Source: CAIWHR01 sp963741355
Lineage (GTDB): Bacteria > Pseudomonadota > Gammaproteobacteria > Burkholderiales > Casimicrobiaceae
Direction of reading: 5' to 3'
NCBI GenBank assembly: GCA_963741355.1
Contig: CAVUIG010000002.1
Location: 1 to 64,000, forward strand
DNA length: 64,000 nt
Made by a program: the position numbers and the translations under genes. Of the stretch, positions 55,121-64,000 are shown piece by piece (position 1 is the first letter of the stretch; each line of letters opens with the position of its first letter). Under the pieces are notes generated by a model that saw only the letters and a list, made by a program, of their open reading frames with translations, ran no database searches and was not told the origin of the DNA.

Positions 55121-55471
55121 ATGAACGCAGTAACCGAAATGCCCGCCCCGCTGGTCTTCACCGACAACGCGGCGATGAAGGTGAAGTCGCTGATCGAGGA
55201 GGAAGGCAACCCCGAGCTCAAGCTGCGCGTGTTCGTGACCGGCGGCGGCTGCTCAGGCTTCCAGTACGGCTTCACGTTCGACGAGGTCGTCAACGACGAC
55301 GACACGTCGATGGAGAAGAACGGCGTCACGCTGCTGATCGACCCGATGAGCTACCAATACCTGGTCGGCGCCGAAATCGACTATACCGAGGGCCTCGAGG
55401 GCGCGCAGTTCGTGATCAAGAACCCCAACGCCCAGACGACTTGCGGCTGCGGCTCGTCGTTCTCCGTCTGA
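55121..55471 (+). CDS. erpA: Iron-sulfur cluster insertion protein ErpA
   Basis: A 116-residue A-type carrier that delivers Fe-S clusters to target proteins. The three cluster-binding cysteines are in TGGGCSGFQYGF and TTCGCGSSF. The ATG at 55121 follows AAGGAG at 55110-55115. It is followed by a strong terminator. Confidence 0.97.
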   Translation: MNAVTEMPAPLVFTDNAAMKVKSLIEEEGNPELKLRVFVTGGGCSGFQYGFTFDEVVNDDDTSMEKNGVTLLIDPMSYQYLVGAEIDYTEGLEGAQFVIKNPNAQTTCGCGSSFSV

Positions 55472-55494
55472 ATTCCTCCTTTCGTGACGCACGC

Positions 55495-55525
55495 ACGGGG
55501 CCCCTGCGGGCCCCGTTGCTTTTTC
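55495..55525 (+). terminator. Intrinsic terminator after erpA
   Basis: ACGGGGCCC and GGGCCCCGT form a perfect 9-base stem with a CTGC loop, followed by TGCTTTTT. It closes the transcription unit that includes erpA. Confidence 0.9.
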
Positions 55526-55589
55526 CGGGCCCGGTCACCGCTGCCCTGCGCATGAATCCGGCTGCGACTGGCGCCACGCCCCGTTCACC

Positions 55590-56438
55590 ATGAAGATCCC
55601 CAAACGGCTGAAGCCGCTCCACGATGACGGCCTGATCGACACCGTCGTCCGCCAACTGATGAGCGGCAAGGAAGCGATGGTCTTCGTCGTGCGCTGCGGC
55701 GCGGAGACGCGCTGCGCGAAGGTCTACAAGGAGGCCGACAAGCGCAGCTTCCGGCAGGCGGTCGACTACACCGAGAACCGCAAGACCAAGAACACGCGGC
55801 AGGCGCGCGCGATGGCGAAGGGCACGCGCTTCGGGCGCAAGGCGCAGGAAGACGCCTGGCAGAACGCCGAGGTCGACGCGCTGTTTCGGCTGGCCGCCGC
55901 CGGCGTGCGCGTGCCGACGCCGTATCTCTTCCACGAAGGCGTCCTGCTGATGGAGCTCGTCACCGGCGACGATGGCGACGCGGCGCCGCGCCTCGCCGAT
56001 CTCGAGTTCACGCCGGAAGTGGCGCGCGCGCATCACGATCGCCTGATCCGCGAGGTCGTGCGCATGCTGTGCGCCGGCGTCGTGCACGGGGACTTGAGCG
56101 AGTACAACATCCTGGTCGGCGCCGACGGGCCGGTCATCATCGACCTGCCGCAGGCGGTGGATGCGGCCGGCAACAATCACGCGCCGAAGATCTTCGAGCG
56201 CGACGTCGCGAACCTGCGCAGCTGCTTCGGCCGGTACGCTCCCGAATTGCTCGCCACCAACTACGGGCAGGAAATCTGGGCGCTCTATGAAGCGGGCACG
56301 CTGCAGCCGGATACGCCGTTGACCGGCCGCTTCGAGCGCGCCGAGAAGGCGGTCGATCTCGAGGGCGTGATGCAGGAAATCGACGACGCGCGCTTCGAGG
56401 AGGCGGCCCGAAAGCTGCGCCTGCAGGGCGTGACCTAG
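55590..56438 (+). CDS. RIO1-family serine kinase
   Basis: A 282-residue atypical protein kinase. SGKEAMVFVVRCGAETRCAKVYKE is the nucleotide loop and lysine, VVHGDLSEYNILV the catalytic loop and IIDLPQAVD the metal-binding aspartate. Bacterial RIO kinases have few known substrates, though one in Pseudomonas (PA4780) autophosphorylates. Its last four bases overlap the anmK gene on the opposite strand. Confidence 0.9.
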   Translation: MKIPKRLKPLHDDGLIDTVVRQLMSGKEAMVFVVRCGAETRCAKVYKEADKRSFRQAVDYTENRKTKNTRQARAMAKGTRFGRKAQEDAWQNAEVDALFRLAAAGVRVPTPYLFHEGVLLMELVTGDDGDAAPRLADLEFTPEVARAHHDRLIREVVRMLCAGVVHGDLSEYNILVGADGPVIIDLPQAVDAAGNNHAPKIFERDVANLRSCFGRYAPELLATNYGQEIWALYEAGTLQPDTPLTGRFERAEKAVDLEGVMQEIDDARFEEAARKLRLQGVT

Positions 56439-57537
56439 CGCGGATAGATCGCACCCAGCACACGCGGCCCGCGCGCGCCGGTCACCGCCGGCAGGCTTCC
56501 CGGACGCCCGGCGAGCGCCTCGCGCGCGAGCCACGCGAACGCCAGCGCTTCGACGTGCGCCACATCCACCCCGCGATCGGCAGTCGTCGCGACCCTCCGC
56601 GGCGTGAGCAGAGCTCCCAGCGCGGCCATCAGGTGAGCGTTCATCGCACCGCCGCCGCAGACCAGGATTTCCCTTGCGCCGGCGCATTCGGCGCGAATCG
56701 CGTCGGCGATCGTGCGCGCCGTCAGCGCGACGAGCGTCGCCTGCACATCGGCGGGCCGCAGCGTCCGGCCGGCGAGCTTCGCGTCGATCCAGTCCGCATC
56801 GAAGAGATCGCGGCCGGTGCTCTTCGGCGGTTTGCGCGCGAAATAAGGCTCCTCCGTGAGCGCGTCGAGCAGCGCCGCATCGATGCGCCCCGTCGCGGCC
56901 CATCGCCGCCATCGTCATAGGCGCCGCCGCGGTGCCGCGCATGCCACAGATCGAGCAATACGTTGCCGGGACCGGTGTCGAAGCCGCGCACGGGGCCCGC
57001 CGGCGGAAGATCGGTGACGTTGGCGATGCCGCCGATGTTCACGATCACGCGGTGCGTATCGCCGCCGAACAGCGCCGCGTGAAACGCCGGCACGAGCGGT
57101 GCGCCCTGCCCTCCCGCGGCGACGTCGCGGCTCCTGAAATCGGCGACGACCGTCACGCCCGTGCGCTCGGCGACGCGCGCCGGATTGTTGAGCTGCAGCG
57201 TCCAGCCTTCGTCCGGCCGGTGCCGCAGCGTCTGGCCGTGAACGCCGCACGCGACGATCGCGCCATTGGCCACGCCGGCCGCGCGCATCGCCTCGTTGAT
57301 CGCGTCGGCGTACGTGTCGGCAAGCGCGTTGGCGGCGCGCGCCGCGCGCGCAAGCTCGTCGGGCCCGGATCGCTGCAGCGCGAAGAGCTCGGCGCGCAAC
57401 TCCGGCGCGAACGGCCGATGCGCCGCGGCGAGAAGCTCGCACGGACCGCCTTTCAATGGCGCGAAATCGGCGACGACGGCGTCGACGCCGTCGAGGCTCG
57501 TGCCCGACATCACCCCGGCGTAGAGCTCGCGTTGCAC
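56435..57537 (-). CDS. anmK: Anhydro-N-acetylmuramic acid kinase (frameshifted)
   Basis: Phosphorylates 1,6-anhydro-MurNAc from cell-wall turnover, the first step of its recycling. GVMSGTSLDGVDAVVADF, DFRSRDVAAGGQGAPLVPAFH, VNIGGIANVTDLP and GFDTGPGNVLLD are all family motifs, and VCGGGAMNAHLMAAL is the C-terminal one. One base is missing near 56907, inside the YDDGG-WAATGRIDAALL region; with it restored the protein is about 367 residues, the normal length. It is followed upstream on the same strand by the M23 peptidase, another cell-wall gene. Confidence 0.93.
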
Positions 57538-57562
57538 GGGACGAGGCGGCGGCGCGCCGGAC

Positions 57563-58890
57563 TCAGTCGGCGCTGGCGAACGACACCGGAACGCGGCTGA
57601 TCAGCGCGAGCTCCCCGGCGGCCGGCACGATCCCGGCGCGGAACGCGGCGCGCGCGGAGACGGGAAGCGGCTCTGCCGCCGGCAGAGCGATCGCCAGCGG
57701 ATCGCGCTGGACGTTGGCGACGCGGAATTCGTAATGCAGGTGCGGGCCGGTGGCCCATCCGGTCTGCCCGACATAGCCGATGACTTCGCCCTGCATCACC
57801 CGCGCGCCCGGTTTCATTCCCTTCGCGAAGCCGACAGGTGCGCGTACAGCGTCGAATACACTCCCTGGTTCCTGAGGTGTATCACGTTGCCGTAGCCTTC
57901 CTGCCGCCCCGCGAGGAGCACGGTGCCGTTCGCCGTGGCGCGGACCGGCGTGCCGATCGGCGCCGCGTAGTCGACGCCCTTGTGCGCACGCCACGTGTTG
58001 AGGATCGGGTGAAAGCGCGCCAGCGAAAAGCCGGACGTGACGCGCGAGAACGCCAGCGGCGCGCGCAGGAACGCCCGCTGCAGCGGAACGCCGTCGGCCG
58101 TGTAGTAGCCCTCGGTGCCGGCGGCGTCGCGCCAAAGGTAGGCTTCGAGCGTGCGCCCGCGATTCTCGAATCGCGCCGCGACGATGCGGCCCGCGCCGAC
58201 CGGCTCGCCGTCGAGAGCGCGCGTCTCGTAGATGACCGCGAAGCGATCGCCGCGCTTGATGTCCTTGTAGAAGTCGATGTCGCCGGCGAACACGTCGGCC
58301 AGCTGCATCGTGATGGCGTCGGGCAGTCCCGCGGCATCGGCGGCGCCGAAGAGCGACGAGCGGATCTCCCCGGCGGCCATTTCCCACCGGACGTCGGCGG
58401 CGGCGGGCGCCGCGGTCGCGCTGAACGCGTCGCCGTCGCGGGTGATGGCGAGCAGCGCGCCGTCGTTGGCGAGGAAGCGCAGTCCGAGGAGCGCGCCCGC
58501 GTCGTCGGTCCGGACCGCGATCGACTTGCCCGGACGAAGCTGATAGAGCGCGCGAGCAGCCGCGTTCGTCCGCAGGAATTGCGTCGCCTCCGGGTCGTCG
58601 ATGCCGGCGCGGGCCAGCACGCTGCCCAGCGTGTCGCCGCGCTCGATGCGCGCGCGCTGCCAGTAGCGCTGGACGGGCTCGTCCGGCGCGGCGGTCCGCA
58701 TGACGGGCACCGCGAGGTCGCGCTCGATCGTGCGCACGGTCACCGGATCGAGCATCGTGCCGGGAACGAGCCCGAACGCCGCGGCACCGAAGAACGCAAG
58801 GACCGCGAAGGCGAGCCAAACGCCCGGCGCGATGCCGCGGGCGGCGGCGGCGGCGCGTTGCGCTAAAATGGCATGTTTGCTTGCGGTCAT
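57563..58890 (-). CDS. M23-family peptidoglycan endopeptidase (frameshifted)
   Basis: A membrane-anchored zinc peptidase that cuts cell-wall cross-links. One N-terminal helix (GVWLAFAVLAFFGAAAFGLV) is followed by a LysM-like/OapA-like region (RIERGDTLGSVLARAGI) and the LytM domain, with zinc ligands in HKGVDYAAPIGTPV and HLHYEFR. One G is missing in a GG(G) run near 57836, after TLYAHLS; the frame resumes GFAKGMKPGARV. The ATG at 58890 is preferred to 58932, though neither has a good ribosome site. It is divergent from tyrS. Confidence 0.9.
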
Positions 58891-59004
58891 CGCGAGAGGG
58901 CCGATTGGCAAAAATGCGAGTCTAGCAAACACCGCCCGTGGCCCCCGTCCGGGGCGGCGGCCGCCTGAACTTCAACCCAATCGAACCACCGTTCCCCGGA
59001 CCCC

Positions 59005-60207
59005 ATGGCATTCGACGTCGAAGCGCACCTTGCCGTATTCCGCCGCGGCGCCGACGAGCTCCTGGTCGAGAGCGAGCTCGCAGCCAAGCTTGCCCGCGGC
59101 AAGCCGCTGCGCATCAAGGAAGGGTTCGACCCGACGCGGCCCGACCTGCACCTCGGCCACACGGTCCAGTTCAACAAGCTGCGCCAGCTGCAGGATCTCG
59201 GTCACCACATCATCTTTCTCATCGGCGACTTCACCGGCCTGATCGGCGATCCGACGGGACGCAACGTCACGCGGCCGGCGCTCTCGGCGGAAGAGATCGC
59301 CGCCAACGCGAAGACCTACACCGACCAGGTGTTCCTGATCCTCGATCGCGAGAAGACCGAAGTCGCGTTCAACTCGAAGTGGCTGATGCCGCTCGGCGCG
59401 GACGGCATGATCCGGCTCGCCGCGAAATACACGGTGGCGCGGATGCTGGAGCGCGACGACTTCGCGCAGCGCTACAAGAGCGGGCAGCCGATCGCGGTCC
59501 ACGAGTTCCTCTATCCGCTGGCGCAGGGCTACGACTCGGTCGCGCTCAAGGCCGACGTCGAGCTGGGCGGCACCGACCAGAAGTTCAATCTGCTGGTCGG
59601 CCGCGAACTGCAGCGCCACTACGGGCAGGAGCCGCAGTGCATCCTGACCCTGCCGCTGCTCGAAGGCCTCGACGGCGTCAACAAGATGTCGAAGTCGCTC
59701 GACAACTACGTCGGGATCACCGAAGCCCCGAACGAGATGTTCGGCAAGCTGATGTCGATCTCCGACGACCTCATGTGGCGCTACTACGAGCTGCTGTCGT
59801 TCGTGCCGCTGCCCGATGTCGCGCGGCTGAAGCGCGAATGCGCGGACGGGCGCAATCCGCGCGACGCCAAGGTCGCGCTCGCGCAGGAGATCGTCGCGCG
59901 TTTTCATTCGAAGGACGCGGCCGCGCACGCGCTTGCGGAATTCGAGGCGCGCTTCAAGCAGGGCGCGATGCCGGAGGACATGCCCGCAGTGACGCTGCAC
60001 AGCTCGGGTGCCGGCATCCCGATCGCCCAGCTCGCGAAGCAGGCGGGCATCGTCGACTCGACGTCCGAGGCGCTGCGACTCATCGCGCAGCGCGGGCTCA
60101 AGGTCGACGGCGACGTCGTCGCCGACAAGGCGCTCGTCGTCGCCGCGGGCGCGACCGTCGTCGTTCAGGCCGGCAAGCGGAAATTCGCCCGCGTCACCGT
60201 CACCTGA
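59005..60207 (+). CDS. tyrS: Tyrosyl-tRNA synthetase
   Basis: Charges tRNA-Tyr. The 400-residue protein is of the TyrRS-Z/long bacterial class. The class I HIGH-like motif is PDLHLGHTVQ and KMSKS is present in VNKMSKSLDNY. A C-terminal S4 RNA-binding domain starts around ALRLIAQRGLKVDGD. The ATG at 59005 begins AFDVEAHLAVFRRGADEL, matching the family. Confidence 0.97.
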   Translation: MAFDVEAHLAVFRRGADELLVESELAAKLARGKPLRIKEGFDPTRPDLHLGHTVQFNKLRQLQDLGHHIIFLIGDFTGLIGDPTGRNVTRPALSAEEIAANAKTYTDQVFLILDREKTEVAFNSKWLMPLGADGMIRLAAKYTVARMLERDDFAQRYKSGQPIAVHEFLYPLAQGYDSVALKADVELGGTDQKFNLLVGRELQRHYGQEPQCILTLPLLEGLDGVNKMSKSLDNYVGITEAPNEMFGKLMSISDDLMWRYYELLSFVPLPDVARLKRECADGRNPRDAKVALAQEIVARFHSKDAAAHALAEFEARFKQGAMPEDMPAVTLHSSGAGIPIAQLAKQAGIVDSTSEALRLIAQRGLKVDGDVVADKALVVAAGATVVVQAGKRKFARVTVT

Positions 60208-60259
60208 TCGCGCGACGCCGGGATCGGCCTTTCGGCGCGACGTCCGGCGCGCCGCGACG

Positions 60260-60770
60260 CTACTCCATCTCGATCGCGTCGTTGATCGCGGCGACGCCCG
60301 CCTTCGCGCACGCGTCGTCGGCATCGCCGCCCGGCGCGCCGGAGACGCCGATGCCGCCGACCAGCGAGCCCTTCGCGCGAATCACGAGGCCGCCGCCGAC
60401 CGCCACCACGTTCGGCAGCTGGCGGATGCCGCTCTGCGGCTTGCCTGCCTGTGACGTGGCGGCGAGCTCGGTCGTGTCGGTGCGGAAGCTGACCGCGGTC
60501 GCGGCCTTGTTCACCGCGGTCTGCGTCGTGTGCGCACCCGCCAGGTTGTCGCGCAGCACCGCGAGCGGCTGCCCGCCGCGGTCGACGACGGCGACGGCCA
60601 CGGTGTAGCCGTCCTTCATGCATTTGGCGAGCGCCGCCTGCGCCGCCTGCTGCGCGGCGACCGTCGTCAGCGTCGGATAGCTCGCCAGCATCTTCTGCGC
60701 AAACGCGGGAGCCGCTGCGCCCGCGAGCATCGCCGCGACGGCGAACAGGATCGATTTCTTCAGCGTGCAT
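60260..60770 (-). CDS. Exported GlcG/HbpS-family heme-binding-like protein (start frameshifted)
   Basis: A protein of about 170 residues with a signal peptide (LKKSILFAVAAMLAGAAAPAFAQ) and a GlcG/HbpS domain: AAQAALAKCMKDGYTVAVAVVDRGGQPLAVLR and GGGLVIRAKGSLVGGIGVSGAPGG. The ATG at 60770 has an excellent GAGGAGAA ribosome site, but its frame leaves the signal peptide after two or three codons; one extra base there would explain it. It starts 26 bases after the soxB stop on the same strand, so it is probably part of the sox operon. Its role in sulfur oxidation is unknown. Confidence 0.8.
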
Positions 60771-60795
60771 GGATTCTCCTCGCTTTGCCGGCCGG

Positions 60796-62518
60796 TCAAG
60801 CCATGCCGGGATTGCCCGTGACGCCTCTGACCTGCGGCAGGTCGAGCGTCAGCGGCTTGATCGTCTTCGTGCGACGCAGGTAGCGCGCCATCACGTCCCA
60901 GATCGGCTCGCCGCCGGCGGACCGCGCCTCCTCCGACACGCTCGCCCAGCCCGCGACCTTGTAGCGTTTCGCGGCGTCGAGCGGCTTTCCGTGCAGCGTC
61001 ATGCCCGTGATGCGACGGCCCATCGTCGCGCCCGGCTCGATCGCATAGCGTAATCCGCCGACACGCACCATGTCGCCGCCCTGCTGGTAGTACGGGTCGG
61101 GATTGAACAGGTTGTCGGCGACGTCCTCGAGAATCGTCTTGATGGTGTCACCGGTCAGCTCGTTGACGGTCACGAATGGATAGGTGATCGCGGTCTGGTC
61201 CATCAGATGCTCGAAGGTGATCGCCTGCCCGGGAAGGAGCGTCGTGCCCCAGCGAAAGCCCGGCGAGAACGCGATCTCGGCGTTCTTCTCCGCCATCAGG
61301 CCGTCGAGAATCAGCTGGTCCGCGGTGCCGTTGAAGTTGCCGCGGCGATAGAGGAGCCCTTCGGTGACCGCGAGCTTCTCCGCGAGCTTGTCCGCGAAGG
61401 GTGCCCGGTGCCTGCGGATCAGCGCTTCCATGTCGGCGTCGGGCGGCAGCAGCGCGCTGAACACCGGCAGGAGTCGATACCGGAAGTCGGCGACCTTGCC
61501 GCCCTTCACGTCGAGGTCGAGGACCGCAAGGAATTTGCCGTTGCTGCCGGCGTTGGTGACGAGCGTCCTGCCGCCGGCGTTGGCGACCAGCGTCGGCTGC
61601 GGCACACCGTCGTGCGTGTGCCCGCCGAGGATCGCATCGATCCCCCGCACCCGAGTCGCGAGCTTCAAGTCGACGTCCATTCCGTTGTGCGACAGCAGCA
61701 CGACCACCTGCGCACCCTTCGCGCGCGCCGCGTCGACGACCTTCTGCATGTCCTCGTCGCGGATGCCGAACGTCCAGTCGGGGACGAAATAGCGCGGGTT
61801 CGCGATCGGCGTGTACGGGAACGCCTGGCCGACGATGGCAACCGCGACGCCGCGCACGTCCCGCATCACATAGGGCGGGAACACCGGGTCCTCGAAATCG
61901 GCGGTGCGCACGTTCTGCGCGACGAAATCGATCTTGCCGGCGAAATCGCGCGCGATGACCTCCCGCACGCGGTCGGCGCCGAGCGTGAATTCCCAGTGCG
62001 CCGTCATCACGTCGACGCCGAGCGAGAGCTGCGCGTCGATCATGTCCTGCCCGCGCGTCCACAGGCTCGTCGCGGAGCCCTGCCAGGTGTCGCCGCCGTC
62101 GAGCAGCAGCGCGCCGGGACGCGAGGCCCTGAGCCGCCTGACGAGCGTCGCGAGGTGCGCGAAACCGCCCAGCGTCCCGTAGGCGCGCGCCGCCTGCGTG
62201 AAGTCGAGGTAGGTGAAGGCGTGCGCCTCGCGCGTGGCGGGCCTGATGCCGAAGTGCTTCAGCAGCGCCTCGCCGACGAGGTGCGGCGGCTGCCCGCGCG
62301 CGCGCGCCGAGGCCGAGATTGACGCTGGGCTCGCGGAAATAGACCGGGTTGAGCTGCGCGTGGCAATCGGTGAAATGGAGCAGGCTCACGTTGCCGAACG
62401 GCGCCACGGCATCGTAGAACGCCGCGCCGTCCGCGCGCTCGAGCGCCGCGCGGGCGTCGACGGGGAGCCCGGCCGCCGCGGCGGCCGCGATCATGTGCAG
62501 GAATTCGCGGCGGTTCAC
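60796..62518 (-). CDS. soxB: Thiosulfohydrolase SoxB (frameshifted)
   Basis: A periplasmic dimanganese enzyme that releases sulfate from sulfur substrates bound to SoxYZ. The N-terminus NRREFLHMIAAAAAAG is a Tat-type signal. Metal ligands are visible in LLHFTDCHAQLNP, LLLDGGDTWQGSATS, LSHNGMD and GGHTHDG. One extra base near 62313 shifts the frame after SVNLGLGA. With it corrected the protein is about 573 residues, as usual. It lies 67 bases after soxX in a standard soxA-soxX-soxB order. Confidence 0.95.
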
Positions 62519-62585
62519 GATGCGTCAGGCGTCGCGCCGGCGCGCGGACGGAAGCGTCCTGCGCCGGTTCCCGCCGAGCTCACGG

Positions 62586-63218
62586 CTACTTGTTGACCGG
62601 CGATTCCGGATCCATCAGCAGCGCGACGACGTCCCTGATCTGCTGCTCGGTGAGGATGCCCTTGTAGCCGAAGCGCGGCATGTTCGTGCAGGCGCTGTAG
62701 CCCTCGGCATTGAAGACCTTGCCGTAGGCGTACTTGCGCGTCTCGTCGGTGTAGCCGCGCGTCTTGCCGAACTGGTACAGGCTGGGGCCGATCGTGCCGA
62801 AGGAAAGCTCGCGCGACGACAATTGATGGCAGGCGTAGCAGTTCGCGCCCGCCGGCGCTTTCGGATCGTCGGAATACTGCATGCCGCGGCCTTCCTGCGC
62901 GATCTTCTCGCCGGCCTTCCAGTCGCCCAGGAGCTTGCCGTCGGCCGGCCACCGGATCGTCGCGAGGTTCGCCTTCTCGATCTGCGCGGCGACGTCCTTC
63001 GGCACGGCCTTGCCGGCGTAGTCGCTGCAGAGCTTCTGCGTCTCGTCCTGGTCGAGCCGGTCGAGCCCCGCCTGTCCGCGCGGCTTGAACGACGCCTTCA
63101 GCATCGCCGCCGCCTTCGCGGACGTTTCGGCGTCGGACGGCGCCGTCGCGCAGCCGACGACAAAGCCGGCCGCTGCCAGCACGACGAACCCGGTGACGAC
63201 CAATGATGCGCGTCGCAT
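62586..63218 (-). CDS. soxX: Sulfur-oxidation cytochrome SoxX
   Basis: The monoheme subunit of the SoxXA cytochrome, which attaches thiosulfate to SoxY and takes the electrons. The heme site is ANCYACHQL; the sixth ligand methionine is probably in ACTNMPRFGYKGILTEQQI. The 210-residue precursor has a hydrophobic export signal ending in FVVGCATAP, a possible lipoprotein cleavage site, which would anchor it in a membrane. The ATG at 63218 lies 5 bases after the soxA stop. Confidence 0.93.
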   Translation of the reverse strand: MRRASLVVTGFVVLAAAGFVVGCATAPSDAETSAKAAAMLKASFKPRGQAGLDRLDQDETQKLCSDYAGKAVPKDVAAQIEKANLATIRWPADGKLLGDWKAGEKIAQEGRGMQYSDDPKAPAGANCYACHQLSSRELSFGTIGPSLYQFGKTRGYTDETRKYAYGKVFNAEGYSACTNMPRFGYKGILTEQQIRDVVALLMDPESPVNK

Positions 63219-63223
63219 GGCGT

Positions 63224-64000
63224 TCAGCGCTTGATCGCGGGCGCGTCGAACGGCGCGCCGTTGGCGTTGCGCGCAAGGAACATCGTCAGCGCGACCGACG
63301 CGTCCGACGTGAACACGAGCTCGGGAAAGCGTTGCTGGCGGAAGCAGTCGTTCAGCCGCCACTGGAACGAGCGCAGCTCGCCTTGGGAAACGCGATACGC
63401 GGGCCACGTCGTATACGCCTTGCGCGCGCCGTCGGCGCCGCGTCAGGTTCGGCAGGTCCTGCAGGCGGATCCGCTTGCCGTCGTCGCTATGGCACGTCGC
63501 GCACGCGAAGTCGTGCGTCCCGCCGCGGAAATAGAACATCTTCTCGCCCAGCCGGTACGCCTCCTGCTCCTGCGGGGTCGCGAGCGAAACGTTCATCGGC
63601 ACCCCGCGCGATTCCGACGTGACGTAGGCGACCAGCGCTTCCATGTCGGACTTGCGCTCGTTGCCCGCGCCGAAGGGATCCTTCTTCGCGTCGGCTTCGG
63701 AGTACCCCTGCAGCGTGACCATGCAGTAGACGAGGCGCGTCTCGAGGTCCATCACCCGGCCGGCGTCGGCGAAATAGCGCGGCAGCTCCGCGTACGCACC
63801 CTTCACGACGCCCGGGCCGCGCCCGAGGTCGCACTTCTCGAGCGACACGTTCTTCGGGCCCCGCGGCGCCTTCCAGAGATTCTCGCCGCGCGCCTCCCAG
63901 AGCTCGGCGGGATTGCCGTCCTGCAGCGCCGCGCGATATTTCGCGATCTCGTCGACGGTGCCGCCCTGGCCGAAGGCCACGGGCGCGGCCAGCGCGGCGG
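63224..64000 (-). CDS. soxA: Sulfur-oxidation cytochrome SoxA (5' end outside window, frameshifted)
   Basis: The larger subunit of SoxXA. The visible part starts within the signal peptide (AALAAPVAFGQGG). The heme motif FACATCHSDDGKRIRLQ is present, and two other cysteines (SLEKCDLGRG and RLVYCMVTLQGY) fit the region of the lost N-terminal heme of monoheme-type SoxA. MFYFRGGTHDF and YRVSQGELRSFQWRLNDCFRQQRFP are typical. One extra C near 63443 shifts the frame after LPNLT; the corrected reading ends at the TGA at 63224-63226. soxYZ would be expected beyond the right edge. Confidence 0.93.

Overview
The window reads as a piece of a GC-rich betaproteobacterial chromosome (order not resolvable by eye). 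The assignment rests on gene neighbourhoods seen in that class: prfB-lysS, the LytS/LytTR pair divergent from argH, rplM-rpsI, a DUF6776-bactofilin-erpA block followed by anmK, an M23 peptidase and tyrS, and a soxA-soxX-soxB arrangement. No phage, insertion sequence, integrase, CRISPR array or rRNA was seen.

Layout. 1-7.5 kb: respiratory nitrate reductase narG (cut by the window edge) and a nitrate/nitrite transporter narK on the minus strand, divergent from a fused double transporter narK1K2, with two perfect FNR/DNR-type palindromes between them. 7.6-13.8 kb: an MFS exporter, a glyoxalase II-like hydrolase, a GH15 enzyme, and a broken zinc ribbon/DUF2628/pilin-like protein. 13.3-18.5 kb: a compact minus-strand operon (type III polyketide synthase, methyltransferase, FAD oxidoreductase, acyl carrier protein, ketosynthase, small exported protein), the best candidate for an undescribed pathway. 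18.8-22.7 kb: small proteins, a bactofilin and an ATP-grasp ligase. 22.8-25.4 kb: tRNA-Pro(UGG) and a copper chaperone/P-type ATPase pair. 25.5-28.5 kb: a cyclase-ATPase-TPR signalling protein. 28.6-36.3 kb: DUF962, ltaE, lysS, prfB, then divergently nudC, a TPR protein, two cyclophilins and lpxH. 36.6-44.4 kb: an exported protein, a sulfhydrylase behind a SAM-II riboswitch and terminator, a disulfide oxidoreductase, Rep-type helicase, apaH and plsC. 44.5-51.2 kb: a PfkB kinase, algR/algZ-like regulators, the argH operon and OsmC. 51.2-60.2 kb: rplM-rpsI, argC, DUF6776, bactofilin, erpA, a RIO kinase, anmK, M23 peptidase, tyrS. 60.2-64 kb: a GlcG-like protein and soxB, soxX, soxA, the last cut by the window edge.

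Together nar and sox suggest an organism able to oxidise reduced sulfur and respire nitrate under low oxygen.

A caution for every reader: more than twenty single-base indels interrupt otherwise intact conserved genes, including argC, copA, anmK, soxB, soxA and narG. Most are one extra base. They look like residual sequencing or assembly errors, not decay. Genes are annotated across them and each indel is noted. The exception is prfB, whose +1 shift has the canonical programmed signal.
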